Below are positions 7,764 through 15,850 of a stretch of 64,000 bases of DNA, piece by piece. The number at the start of each line of letters is the position of its first letter. Within the stretch, counting starts at the first letter, position 1. The translations under genes were made by a program, and so were the position numbers. The notes beneath the pieces were generated by a model. That model made no database searches and was not told the origin of the DNA. It was given only the letters and a program-made list of their open reading frames with translations. This DNA is from Candidatus Enterococcus murrayae (GTDB taxonomy: Bacteria > Bacillota > Bacilli > Lactobacillales > Enterococcaceae), in contig NZ_JAFLVR010000008.1 in NCBI RefSeq assembly GCF_017315985.1, positions 839-64,838 on the forward strand, read 5' to 3'.

Positions 7764-7833
7764 CCCCCCAATTTCGAATGTTTTGGGTATCGAAACGTTG
7801 ATTCACCGTTGAAAACATTCGAAATTGAGGGGG
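7764..7833. repeat. Long inverted repeat with 15-bp perfect arms
   Basis: AATTTCGAATGTTTT (7770-7784) and its exact complement AAAACATTCGAAATT (7812-7826) flank a 27-nt loop. A C-run (7763-7769) faces a G-run (7829-7833) outside them. Partial extra copies of the motif (AATTTCGATGG near 7750, GAAATTGGGG near 7841) lie on both sides. There is no T-run, so it is not a standard terminator. Confidence 0.7.
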
Positions 7834-7915
7834 TCAAAACGAAATTGGGGTTTGACATTGGTAGCTCAAAAGGAGTAGACTAAAGAATTTTGTCTCGTAC
7901 CCTTGGATTCAAGAG

Positions 7916-7945
7916 AAAAAGACTGGATGAAGAACTCATCCAGTC
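7916..7945 (-). terminator. Terminator of the ComK-like gene
   Basis: A 10-bp perfect stem (GACTGGATGA / TCATCCAGTC) lies just past the stop of the leftward gene. On the minus strand it is followed by TTTTTCTC. Confidence 0.8.
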
Positions 7946-7957
7946 AATAAAGGGGAT

Positions 7958-8683
7958 TTAGTGCCAATTCTCCCAATCAATCTCTTGGGGCGCCTCCGCC
8001 AATTCTTGATAATAATGGAGAAAGCGTGCGCGTTGATAGCGGCGGTGGACTTCATACTTTCGGGTGACGAAGGTTTTGAGGAGCGGGCGTTTTTTCAGAC
8101 TGCGGCCAAACGAAGTATCCGGCAGGTCCAAGTAATCCATGGGCTGATCGCCATACATTGAAAAGTGGAAGTGGTCTTGCCGAATCGCCGCCAGGATCCC
8201 ACAGGCAATCTCTGATCGGACCAATGCATAGTACCGTTGGATAGGAATCGCCACCTTTATCCCATTGAGCAGTTCGACATAATGGAGCCCACCATAGGCA
8301 TGGACGTTCTCGATCTTTAGTGGATTGACCCACACACTGTTACTGCCGCCTTCCATCGGACACAAAGAAAAATAAGGGCATGCCCAAGGAAACTTATATT
8401 TGCCGAAGTGACCGATATCCTGTAGGGCGGAAGAAAGAATCTTATGATCAGGAAAGCAGTGAGCAAAGGAAAACGCCTGCAACGTCGTTAGCGGACTCTG
8501 CTCACTGATGAGGATGTCGTCTTCTGTAATGATCAACACTCCTGATCGATCCGGCATCGGAAGAATACAATCAATTTCCTCCACTTCCAATGGATCAAAG
8601 GGTTCAGAAGCCCTGCGATACTCCTCCCATATCTGTCCTCTTGACCGGAAATCCAGTATTTCTCCATAGTAACTCTTCGTCAT
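7958..8683 (-). CDS. ComK-like transcription factor
   Basis: The 241-aa protein shows the ComK layout: an early strand GVLIITEDDILISEQSP (position of ComK FYVNMKPLQIVDRSC), then SVWVNPLKIENV (ComK CGWISHVHVKEF) and LLNGIKVAIPIQRYYALVRSEIACGIL (ComK FSNGKTMELPISYNSFENQVYRTAWL). ComK is the competence master regulator of Bacillus and binds paired AT boxes. Whether this homologue drives competence in a coccus that should use ComX/SigX is unknown. The protein is longer than ComK at the N-terminus and C-terminus. It faces the recombinase at 9230 and has its own terminator. Confidence 0.6.
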   Translation of the reverse strand: MTKSYYGEILDFRSRGQIWEEYRRASEPFDPLEVEEIDCILPMPDRSGVLIITEDDILISEQSPLTTLQAFSFAHCFPDHKILSSALQDIGHFGKYKFPWACPYFSLCPMEGGSNSVWVNPLKIENVHAYGGLHYVELLNGIKVAIPIQRYYALVRSEIACGILAAIRQDHFHFSMYGDQPMDYLDLPDTSFGRSLKKRPLLKTFVTRKYEVHRRYQRARFLHYYQELAEAPQEIDWENWH

Positions 8684-8700
8684 TGTAACTCCTCCTCTAT

Positions 8701-8720
8701 AAAATAAAGCGCTTTATTTT
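8701..8720. promoter_or_regulatory. 20-bp perfect palindrome upstream of ComK-like gene
   Basis: The 20 bases at 8701-8720 (AAAATAAAGC and its complement GCTTTATTTT) lie 17 bases upstream of the start codon. A symmetric site here fits a repressor operator, perhaps cre-like around AGCGCT. It does not match the AAAA-N5-TTTT ComK box. Confidence 0.5.
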
Positions 8721-8890
8721 TTATGGTTCCACTAAGAATATACGATAAAACAAGAAATCAGGTATGTTGAAATTCTTTATTTTCAGAATAGAAAATCGAA
8801 AAAATGCAAAAATGGTGTTATATATTAAGGAAATAAGAAAGGCTGTATTTTCATCTTTTTGTAAGGAATAAACACTGTTAAATGAATAAA

Positions 8891-8929
8891 AAGAGACAAC
8901 TTCTTAATGAATGTAAGAAGATGCCTCTT
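8891..8929. terminator. Bidirectional hairpin of unassigned transcript
   Basis: Imperfect 16-bp stem (AAGAGACAACTTCTTA / TAAGAAGATGCCTCTT) with TTTTTGTC on the plus side and TTTTTATTC on the minus side. No gene ends here, so it could close a small RNA or be a relic. Confidence 0.5.
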
Positions 8930-9229
8930 GTTTTTGTCTATGTAGATGGTTGATTAAGTTGTTAATTTTGGATAACTTATTACATGGTTTATCCAAAACT
9001 AAGAACAATTTTATTTCATACTACGAATAATTTAGCAAAAAAATGAATTGATTTGAATTAATTATAAAATATAGAGAAAGAATAATCAATATCTTTTATT
9101 AAAATCACGAAAAAAGAATAATTGTAATGTTTTTAGAACACGTGTTTTTGTGAAAATCAATTAGAAGTAAGGTCGAATGAAATTAATTCTTGATTATTTA
9201 CCGTCAAATAAGCCGTCAGGAGGAGAAGA

Positions 9230-10339
9230 ATGATGCGCAGAGGAGAAAATATCTATAAAAGAAAAGATGGTCGTTGGGAAGGACGCTATAAAAAGGGCTA
9301 TACAGCCAATCGAAAAATCAAATATGGCTACATCTATGGACGAACATTCAATGACGTACGGACAAAGCTCTATTCAATGAAGGCTTACTATCTTACCCAA
9401 CAAGAACTGTATGGGGATGCCTGTATCCCTTTAGAAGAATGGGGAAAGACGTGGTTAAAAGACATCCAGCAGGAAGTAAAACCCGCCACCTACAGTTCTT
9501 ATGACTATAAACTAAAAAAATACGTGTTCCCTTATATTGGCGAAACGTATCTAAACGAGCTCACCGAAGAAACAGGGAAGCACTTGATCCAGCTCTGGCG
9601 AACGAAAGGGTTGGAAGTCTCTACCATGCAGGTCATTTTAAGAATCACCGTTCAATGTTTAACAGCCGCCAAACAAAGAGGCTACTTAAAAGAGCATCCC
9701 TTTCTCTCCTTAAAGCTGCCAAAGAAACCCAAAAAAACAATTCGCTCCTTGAATAAACAGGAACAACGAAAGTTGGAGAAAGTTGCCTTAGCTGAAAAAA
9801 ATCAGACCGGCATACCTACCTATTTAGCCCTGCATACCGGACTGCGAATCGGTGAGATTGCCGCTCTGCGATGGAATGATATTGATTTTGAACGGAATAT
9901 GATTACAGTGAATCAAACCTATCAACGGATCGCTTTAGGAATAGGCGAACAAAAAACGCAGCTACTCATTGGTTCGACCAAAACAGAATCAGGCACACGA
10001 TCCATCCCTATGAGCCAATCGTTGCGGAAACAACTCTTAAAGCATCACCGACAAGCCAATGGCACGTTTGTCTTTTCAACAAAGAACCACCCGATGGAAC
10101 CACGATTGTTGACCTATCATTTCCATCGGATTCGAAAGAAATGCGGGTTAGAAGAAATCCATTTCCATCAATTACGCCATACATTCGCGACCCGCTGTTT
10201 AGAAGCACAAAGCGATATTCTATCTGTCAGTGCACTCTTAGGGCACAACTCCACCAAGTTGACCCTAGATACCTATGCAGATTCTATGACTGAACAACGA
10301 TTAGAAGTGATTTACCGCATGGAAGCCGCCATGTGCTAA
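9230..10339 (+). CDS. Tyrosine recombinase / phage-type integrase
   Basis: The 369-aa protein has an N-terminal AP2-like arm-binding segment (KRKDGRWEGRYKKGY), a SAM-like core-binding domain (about 65-165) and a catalytic domain. Catalytic residues are visible: Arg in HTGLRIGEIAALRW, His/Arg in HQLRHTFATR, His in LLGHNSTKLT, and Tyr in LDTYADS. A GGAGG 6 bases upstream selects ATG 9230 (ATG 9233 is the alternative). It has no xis or replication partner and no obvious att repeat was found. It sits directly before WxL cluster 1. It may be a relic of an element or may act on the neighbouring surface cluster. Confidence 0.9.
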   Translation: MMRRGENIYKRKDGRWEGRYKKGYTANRKIKYGYIYGRTFNDVRTKLYSMKAYYLTQQELYGDACIPLEEWGKTWLKDIQQEVKPATYSSYDYKLKKYVFPYIGETYLNELTEETGKHLIQLWRTKGLEVSTMQVILRITVQCLTAAKQRGYLKEHPFLSLKLPKKPKKTIRSLNKQEQRKLEKVALAEKNQTGIPTYLALHTGLRIGEIAALRWNDIDFERNMITVNQTYQRIALGIGEQKTQLLIGSTKTESGTRSIPMSQSLRKQLLKHHRQANGTFVFSTKNHPMEPRLLTYHFHRIRKKCGLEEIHFHQLRHTFATRCLEAQSDILSVSALLGHNSTKLTLDTYADSMTEQRLEVIYRMEAAMC

Positions 10340-10415
10340 AAATATCAAATGGTAGATAACGTTTTCAAAAAAATGATTTCCCTCATTTACTGGCCTCTTC
10401 CTTTTGTCTAAAGGA

Positions 10416-10429
10416 AGTAAGCGCTTACT
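10416..10429. promoter_or_regulatory. Palindrome AGTAAGCGCTTACT, cre-like
   Basis: A perfect 14-bp palindrome with the AGCGCT centre also found upstream of the ComK-like gene. It resembles catabolite-responsive elements but lacks the outer TG/CA pair, so CcpA binding is only possible. Confidence 0.35.
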
Positions 10430-10643
10430 ATTAAAAAGATTTATCTATTAATTTTTTTCTTTAACTTTTCGTTAAAAAAAAGAGTATTTGTGAGTTCACA
10501 GACAACCATCCGCCGTCACCTTCCGTCAAAAAACTTCCATAAACATTATTGTATCAGCGTTTATAAGCATAATCCTAGTTTTGGATAAACATAGAAAAAA
10601 ATAATCAAAACATAGCGAAAAGGCATCACTCTATTTTAGTATC

Positions 10644-10665
10644 AAATGTACCAGTTTGTACATTT
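10644..10665. promoter_or_regulatory. Inverted repeat AAATGTAC-N6-GTACATTT, probable operator of WxL cluster 1
   Basis: Two perfect 8-bp arms separated by 6 bases sit 40 bases upstream of the first WxL gene, within the expected promoter region. This spacing is typical of a dimeric winged-helix or HTH regulator. Confidence 0.5.
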
Positions 10666-10704
10666 TAGATATAGAAAAATGAACATTTAAGGAGAGAAAA
10701 AGAG

Positions 10705-11511
10705 ATGAATAAGAAAAAGTTAGTAACAGGTTTGTTAAGTGCAGCATTCCTAGGTGGAGTATTGGTGACCACAGCATTGCCGGCAGATGCGGCGACATAT
10801 GGCAAGCAATCAACCGGCTCTGTAACATTCAAAAAAGGGCAATTAGTAACCCCACCAATCACGCCACCGATCACACCCCCAGTAACACCACCACCAGGGA
10901 CAGACTTTGGTTTGCTTTATGTACCCAAAGAATTTAACTTTGCGGAGACCACTGTTCCAACTACCGTTGTAACTTCAACTACTGTCGTTCCAATTGGTAC
11001 TAATTGGGAAGGCAGTCCCGCAACAGAAACCGGCTCACCGGTTGGTTCAAACCCAACAACAAAACATTTTGGAGTGGGCGATGTTCGTGGTAAACGTGCC
11101 TCTGGTTGGAAATTGGAAGCGAAATTAACCGACGATCTAGCCGTTTCTCCAACCAAGAAATTGGATGGAGCGACAATTACGATGAAACAAGGAATCAATG
11201 AATTAACACCGACTACAGCACCAGCTCCATGGATTTCAACTGCAACAACACCAGGTGCTACTGCGAATACGCCAGATGTTGTAACTGGTTTCGCAGCTGG
11301 TACGCAAGTCTCTCTTTCTACGACAAGTACTTTGATTATGAGTGCTGATGAGGAATCAGGACCGGGCAATGCGGATGGTCGTGGTGAAGGGTACTGGGAA
11401 GGTGAATTTACTAATATTGAACTGAACATTCCAGCAGCTGCAATGAATAAGGTTTTGGATGGTGAACAGTATTCTGGAACCATTGACTGGACATTAACCG
11501 ATTCGATTTAA
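10705..11511 (+). CDS. WxL domain surface protein (cluster 1)
   Basis: The 268-aa protein has a Sec signal peptide (positive start, hydrophobic core, cleavage after PADAA). A TPP-rich linker (ITPPITPPVTPPPG) follows, then a WxL domain with the distal motif SGWKLEAKL and the C-terminal proximal motif TIDWTLTDSI. WxL domains bind peptidoglycan non-covalently and are displayed on the cell surface. The GAGAGA ribosome site precedes ATG 10705. It is the first gene of cluster 1 (WxL, DUF916/DUF3324, LPxTG, large WxL). Confidence 0.9.
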   Translation: MNKKKLVTGLLSAAFLGGVLVTTALPADAATYGKQSTGSVTFKKGQLVTPPITPPITPPVTPPPGTDFGLLYVPKEFNFAETTVPTTVVTSTTVVPIGTNWEGSPATETGSPVGSNPTTKHFGVGDVRGKRASGWKLEAKLTDDLAVSPTKKLDGATITMKQGINELTPTTAPAPWISTATTPGATANTPDVVTGFAAGTQVSLSTTSTLIMSADEESGPGNADGRGEGYWEGEFTNIELNIPAAAMNKVLDGEQYSGTIDWTLTDSI

Positions 11512-11585
11512 ATAGGAAAGTAAGAAGAAATGATAGGTTGAAGAGAGAAGTTGTCTTCAACCTGTCTTGTCTAAAGGAGCCAATT

Positions 11586-12656
11586 ATGAAACGACTACTC
11601 CTGATTTTAAGTTTAGTAGTAATGATTCTTTTCCCAAGCGCAGGATTTGCGAAAGACACGAAGGAATCAATGGAAATCACAGAAAATGAAAAGCGTGCCG
11701 GCTTCACGGTACAAGCGGTCTTGCCTGAAAATCAGATCAACGATCGTGTGAGCTTCTATCATTTATTGATGCAGCCTGAGCAGAAGCAGACGATTGAAGT
11801 GAAAATTATGAACAGCTCAGCCGATAAACAAACCTACAAAGTCGAAGTGATCAATGCGGCAACAAATAAGAACGGCTTGATTACATACGATGAGCGAGAC
11901 AAAAAGCCGGATAAGAGTATGACACTGCCGATCAATGAAGTAGCAAAGCCGAAAAATAAAGAAGTGTCTGTCGAAGCCTATTCAGAAGGAAAAGCGGAAA
12001 TTGATATTCACCTTCCGAAAGACGCTTTTCAAGGGATTCTATTAGGCGGTGTTCGCATTTCGCTGAAATCAGATGACGAGGAAGAAGAAAGTCAGGGAAT
12101 GGCGGTAAAAAATACTTACGGCTATGCGATTGGTTTGGTTCTGACAGAACAAGACTTTGCGCCGATTTATGGCGAAACGGAGTTGAAACTGACAAAGCTG
12201 CAACCAGAGATCGATTACGGCAGTAAGGTCTTAGAGGCCAGTATTCAAAATCCGTATCCAGAAGCCATGCAAAACTTAACGGCAGAAGGAAAGATTGTTC
12301 GCAAAGGACAAGAAAAAGCTATCGCGAAGAACAAACAGGAAAAGGTGAAAATCGCGCCAAATTCTGTCTTTCCTTTCCAGATTGATTGGGGCATGCAGGA
12401 GGTCTCAGCAGGAGAATACACCTTTATCGGGAAAGTCAAAGGGGAAACGAAGACCTGGAATTTTAAGGAAGATTTCACGATTACTCGCGAAATAGCGAAG
12501 AAAATGAATCAACAAACGGCCTTTCGTATCTTTATCCCGAGTTGGTGGACTACTAGTTTCTACGTCATGGGAACCGCAACGGCAGTCGTGACTGCTTGGC
12601 TCGTCATTCGCTTTGTCAAACGAACGAAAGGGAGGGAAAAACGTGAAGAAGAATAA
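11586..12656 (+). CDS. DUF916/DUF3324 WxL-interacting membrane protein (cluster 1)
   Basis: The start is ATG 11586 after AAAGGAGC, not the in-frame ATG at 11538. The 356-aa protein has a signal peptide, a DUF916 domain (peptidoglycan-binding; FTVQAVLPENQIND, SFYHLLMQPEQKQTIEVKI), a DUF3324 domain (WxL-protein-binding; LVLTEQDFAPIYGETELKL) and a C-terminal membrane helix (about 320-345) with a basic tail. In WxL operons this protein bridges WxL proteins and the wall. A paralogue is at 30356 in cluster 2. Confidence 0.9.
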   Translation: MKRLLLILSLVVMILFPSAGFAKDTKESMEITENEKRAGFTVQAVLPENQINDRVSFYHLLMQPEQKQTIEVKIMNSSADKQTYKVEVINAATNKNGLITYDERDKKPDKSMTLPINEVAKPKNKEVSVEAYSEGKAEIDIHLPKDAFQGILLGGVRISLKSDDEEEESQGMAVKNTYGYAIGLVLTEQDFAPIYGETELKLTKLQPEIDYGSKVLEASIQNPYPEAMQNLTAEGKIVRKGQEKAIAKNKQEKVKIAPNSVFPFQIDWGMQEVSAGEYTFIGKVKGETKTWNFKEDFTITREIAKKMNQQTAFRIFIPSWWTTSFYVMGTATAVVTAWLVIRFVKRTKGREKREEE

Positions 12657-13092
12657 AGGATTGTATCTGTTGGTAGCCCTATTTTGTCTGTGTGCAAGTG
12701 GTGCATCCGTTTATGCGGCAAGTTATGATGTGCAAAATGATGTGGGTGTCCGCTTTGTAGGATCAACGAGCACTAGTACGACATCATCAAGTAGTTCCAG
12801 CAGTTCAACGAGTTCTACAAGTAGTTCAACATCAAGTTCCAGCTCGTCTAGTTCAAGCAGTAAGGTACAAAGCGAGTCTTCGTTGCCAGATACCGATCAA
12901 AAAAAGGGCGGCTTTTTATGGTGGGGTAATAACGATGGGAGAACAGGTGGAACGACTCATTATTACTCCGATGACAAGCTCTTGCCTAGTACAGGTGAAC
13001 TCGTTCATTTGGTGTTGCCATTTGCGGGGGTCTTTCTGATAATGTTGATTTTCTTCTATCTGAAACAAGGGAGGAGAAAAATCCATGAATAA
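12643..13092 (+). CDS. Short LPxTG-anchored Ser-rich protein (cluster 1)
   Basis: GTG 12643 follows GGGAGGG and overlaps the end of the DUF916 gene by 14 bases. The 149-aa protein has a signal peptide, a long Ser/Thr stretch (about residues 45-75), and a sortase signal LPSTGELVHL with hydrophobic segment and basic tail (KQGRRK). It is a small cell-wall-anchored companion of the WxL cluster, probably with a stalk-like Ser region. The gene overlaps the next by 8 bases, so translation is coupled. Confidence 0.85.
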   Translation: MKKNKGLYLLVALFCLCASGASVYAASYDVQNDVGVRFVGSTSTSTTSSSSSSSSTSSTSSSTSSSSSSSSSSKVQSESSLPDTDQKKGGFLWWGNNDGRTGGTTHYYSDDKLLPSTGELVHLVLPFAGVFLIMLIFFYLKQGRRKIHE

Positions 13093-15532
13093 AGTATTTA
13101 AAACGAGTATGCAGCTCGTGATTGCTCTAGGAATCATTCTAGGAATAGTTGTAGGGCCGGAAGCGAATGCTACTGCAACGGTAAACGTACCTGAGAAAGA
13201 TGTTGGAATAAAACTTCTAGCAAAGGATGGTTCAGAATTATCTGTCCCTTTAAATGTTTCAGGAGATTTGACTGAAATATTGTACACTTCTTATGCTAGC
13301 CCGCCATATTCGCTATATTCAAGTGCGTCAGCCGATATAAGCAAGCCAAGCCCGTTAGTCAATGAATTTTCAATTAAGCTTCCTGCATACAATCGGAGCA
13401 TTACATTTGGAGCTGTGAACGGTACCCGGTCTATCAAGAGACATCTCACAAATATGAAAATAACCGGTGTAAATAGTCGGTATATCAAATCATTTGACTA
13501 TAAAGCAGGCAATATTGTTTCTGTTTATGGTGAGATTCAACGAAATAGTGATCCGCCTGTTATTCAAGCAGTACCGCCTGTTATTGATAATTATTCTTTC
13601 ATTAAGCAAGCTGATGATACGTATTTGCTTAATATTCCCCCATTTGGTATTATTGACGGTTTACAATACTATAGTCTATGGCTTGGCTCGTCATTAGTGC
13701 AGGAAATTAGTCGAAGTTATAGCGCGATCATTGACAGGGATTTTTTTATTTATAGTAATCAAGGAGATACAAATTATTATTATGCCAATTACCAACAAGT
13801 AAAAGAAATTTTTGAAAACACTGCTGGAACAGCAATACCAGCACCTTCTGGCTACACTCAAAATAAGTTATCTGATGTCACTTCTGATCCCTTTACGTAT
13901 ACGATGTCTGGTGGTAACACATTACCTAAAACTTATGTAATTGGTTCAAATATTTATACGTATCAAGGCTGGTATAAGGGAGCTGGGAACAAAAGTAGCA
14001 TAGATAGTTCATATCCTCCTAATATTTCTTTTGGAGCGGAGTTCGATGATGCAAAAGATGAAGTGCACATTGTTTATGATGTAAAGGCGGCTCGGGTTGT
14101 TACAGAACAGTATATTGATGAAAGTAGTGCCTTTGTCGATCCAACTTGGAACGGCACGGTATCCGTGCCAACAGGGTCCACCTTTACTCAAACTCCTGCT
14201 GATCCTAAGACGCATTCAAGTGGTGCAGACTGGGAGTACTTAGGTTGGAAATTGTCGACAGAACCAATGGCCGGTATGCGACCTAAAACGACCCCTGTTT
14301 CTCAGGTCATAAATACCAATACAATCATTCAATATGTCTACAGAAAGAAGCAGCATACATTAACAGAGAAATTCGTTGATAGTGCTGATGGTACTACTTT
14401 ACTTGGTGTTTCACCAAATCCAAATTCTGTGACTACGGATGACGCAGATACTTATACTCAAACACCTGCGTCTTCATTGACGGATACTTCAGGTGATGAT
14501 TGGGAGTATGTGGGTTGGGAAAATGTTACAGATGCACCAGGTACTGTGAATCTAGTCACTATACCTGTTTCGATCACCAATGTAAAAGGAAATAAAGAAA
14601 TTAAGTATCATTATCGCTTGAAGAAGACCACGGCAACGCTGGATTTGACGCCAACGCCTCAAGTAGTAGGAAGCGGCAATACTGTCAGTTGGTCCACTAG
14701 GCTGACCAATACAGGCTTGACTGCTTTGAAGGATCTGAAACTAAAAGCAACCACTAATTGGGCTGCGGGCTTATCCGCCCCTACAAAAGTAACAGTAACT
14801 CCTGCGGTTGGCGTGCCTGTTGACATTACGGTATCGCCTGCGGATTGGGTTGGTGGCTTTAGTCTAGCAGGTATCAGTATTCCAAACGGTGGACCGAACA
14901 ACTACGCAGACATTACTTTTACGGACACTGCGACAGGTGCGGTCAATCAAGTGCTTCCTGCGGAGATTGAAATTGATGGGAACATGGCAAGTCCAATGAC
15001 TGCGGAGAATTTTGTCCGTATTGATGATCCAAACGAACCGAACTTACTACCAACGGGAAATGCCGGATTACTCAATATTCCTGACTTCCGTTTTGGAGAA
15101 ACAGAAGTAAAACCGTTTGCTCAAACAAAAGGGTTGGATGCGACTAAATATCAAGGGACGTATGATCCGTATATCCGTTTTATGGATCAGGAAAGTACCT
15201 TTGGCTGGGATCTGACCGTGAATTTAAGTCAGTTTACGAGCGGAGCACATAGCTTGCCTACAACAACAACTCTTCGTTTAAAAAATGGGGATCTGAAAGA
15301 AGTTCAAAATTACAATAAGCATAACGAATCATTATCGTCTATTACTTCTGTAGGAACAAAGCAGATTCCTTCTGACGGTACGACAGTCGCGTTGACCAAT
15401 AGTGCTACGCAAGGTGTTTACCAAATAGACTACGCATTTAATGATGTAGAACTAGAGTTACTGGCGCATTCTGGAATCGCAGGTTTGAAATACGAGGCTG
15501 ACATGGATTGGACATTGACTACAGCACCGTAA
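13085..15532 (+). CDS. Large WxL domain surface protein with two MucBP-like repeats (cluster 1)
   Basis: The 815-aa protein has a signal peptide and a unique N-terminal region (about 30-330). Two homologous repeats follow (about 335-420 and 421-510: VVTEQYIDESSAF / TLTEKFVDSADGT, DWEYLGW / DWEYVGW, QYVYRKK / KYHYRLKK). Then comes a DUF11-like segment (VSWSTRLTNTGLTALKDLKL) and a C-terminal WxL domain (TFGWDLTVNL, MDWTLTTAP at the very end). The layout suggests an adhesin held on the wall through WxL. GGGAGGAG precedes ATG 13085. It is the last large gene of cluster 1. Confidence 0.85.
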   Translation: MNKVFKTSMQLVIALGIILGIVVGPEANATATVNVPEKDVGIKLLAKDGSELSVPLNVSGDLTEILYTSYASPPYSLYSSASADISKPSPLVNEFSIKLPAYNRSITFGAVNGTRSIKRHLTNMKITGVNSRYIKSFDYKAGNIVSVYGEIQRNSDPPVIQAVPPVIDNYSFIKQADDTYLLNIPPFGIIDGLQYYSLWLGSSLVQEISRSYSAIIDRDFFIYSNQGDTNYYYANYQQVKEIFENTAGTAIPAPSGYTQNKLSDVTSDPFTYTMSGGNTLPKTYVIGSNIYTYQGWYKGAGNKSSIDSSYPPNISFGAEFDDAKDEVHIVYDVKAARVVTEQYIDESSAFVDPTWNGTVSVPTGSTFTQTPADPKTHSSGADWEYLGWKLSTEPMAGMRPKTTPVSQVINTNTIIQYVYRKKQHTLTEKFVDSADGTTLLGVSPNPNSVTTDDADTYTQTPASSLTDTSGDDWEYVGWENVTDAPGTVNLVTIPVSITNVKGNKEIKYHYRLKKTTATLDLTPTPQVVGSGNTVSWSTRLTNTGLTALKDLKLKATTNWAAGLSAPTKVTVTPAVGVPVDITVSPADWVGGFSLAGISIPNGGPNNYADITFTDTATGAVNQVLPAEIEIDGNMASPMTAENFVRIDDPNEPNLLPTGNAGLLNIPDFRFGETEVKPFAQTKGLDATKYQGTYDPYIRFMDQESTFGWDLTVNLSQFTSGAHSLPTTTTLRLKNGDLKEVQNYNKHNESLSSITSVGTKQIPSDGTTVALTNSATQGVYQIDYAFNDVELELLAHSGIAGLKYEADMDWTLTTAP

Positions 15533-15563
15533 GGAAAAGATAAACGAACAAGGAGTGGTACCG

Positions 15564-15779
15564 ATGTACAATTTTGTCTGGCTGTCTGCGGGAATGGGGG
15601 TTCTCTCCCTTATCCTAGCCATCTTTTTCCTAGTGAAGGATCTGGCTTATTGCGAGCGGACACAACAGAAAAAACTGACCTATCTGCTGGCGAACTGGGG
15701 GATGTTCCTCTTAGCGATCGTCTGGATTGGTCTGGGAATCAGCTTATATGTTCTGATCCAGAACCAGTTAACTGCTTAA
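15564..15779 (+). CDS. Small two-TM membrane protein (cluster 1 tail)
   Basis: The start is ATG 15564 after AAGGAG (9 bases). The 71-aa protein has two hydrophobic helices (about 5-24 and 43-66) joined by a polar loop. It follows the large WxL gene by 31 bases and ends 6 bases before a hairpin, so it closes the cluster 1 operon. Family is not recognised. Confidence 0.65.
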   Translation: MYNFVWLSAGMGVLSLILAIFFLVKDLAYCERTQQKKLTYLLANWGMFLLAIVWIGLGISLYVLIQNQLTA

Positions 15780-15785
15780 AAAAAG

Positions 15786-15809
15786 GCCGCTCGAGTTCTA
15801 TCGAGCGGC
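15786..15809 (+). terminator. Hairpin at end of WxL cluster 1
   Basis: A 9-bp perfect stem (GCCGCTCGA / TCGAGCGGC) with a 6-nt loop. The T-run is short (TTGTA), so read-through into the following regulator gene is possible. Confidence 0.6.
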
Positions 15810-15850
15810 TTGTACATAGAAATGCAAGAACAAGGGGGAAGAGGTGGAAA

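Larger units (their letters stand above)
8684..9229. other. 546-bp AT-rich intergenic region between ComK-like gene and recombinase
   Basis: It holds a 20-bp perfect palindrome centred on AGCGCT (8701-8720), 17 bases upstream of the ComK-like start and a likely operator. A hairpin with T-runs on both sides follows (8891-8929), then about 250 bases of AT-rich sequence and two CCGTCA copies (9201-9217) just before the recombinase. No ORF with a ribosome site was seen. Confidence 0.5.
10340..10704. other. 365-bp regulatory region before WxL cluster 1
   Basis: It contains a hairpin CTTCCTTT/AAAGGAAG (10397-10417) after the recombinase, a 14-bp palindrome (10416-10429), two CCGTCA copies (near 10514 and 10524) that echo those before the recombinase, and a spaced inverted repeat (10644-10665) about 40 bases before the WxL gene. 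No ORF was seen. Confidence 0.5.

Noticed and set aside
7590-7883. 97-aa open frame crossing the inverted repeat region
   Set aside because: It overlaps the DUF1659-type gene on the other strand and the palindromic repeat; it has no ribosome site.
8684-9229. ComK box (AAAA-N5-TTTT pair) upstream of the ComK-like gene
   Set aside because: The 20-bp palindrome does not match the AT-box spacing; I list it only as a palindrome.
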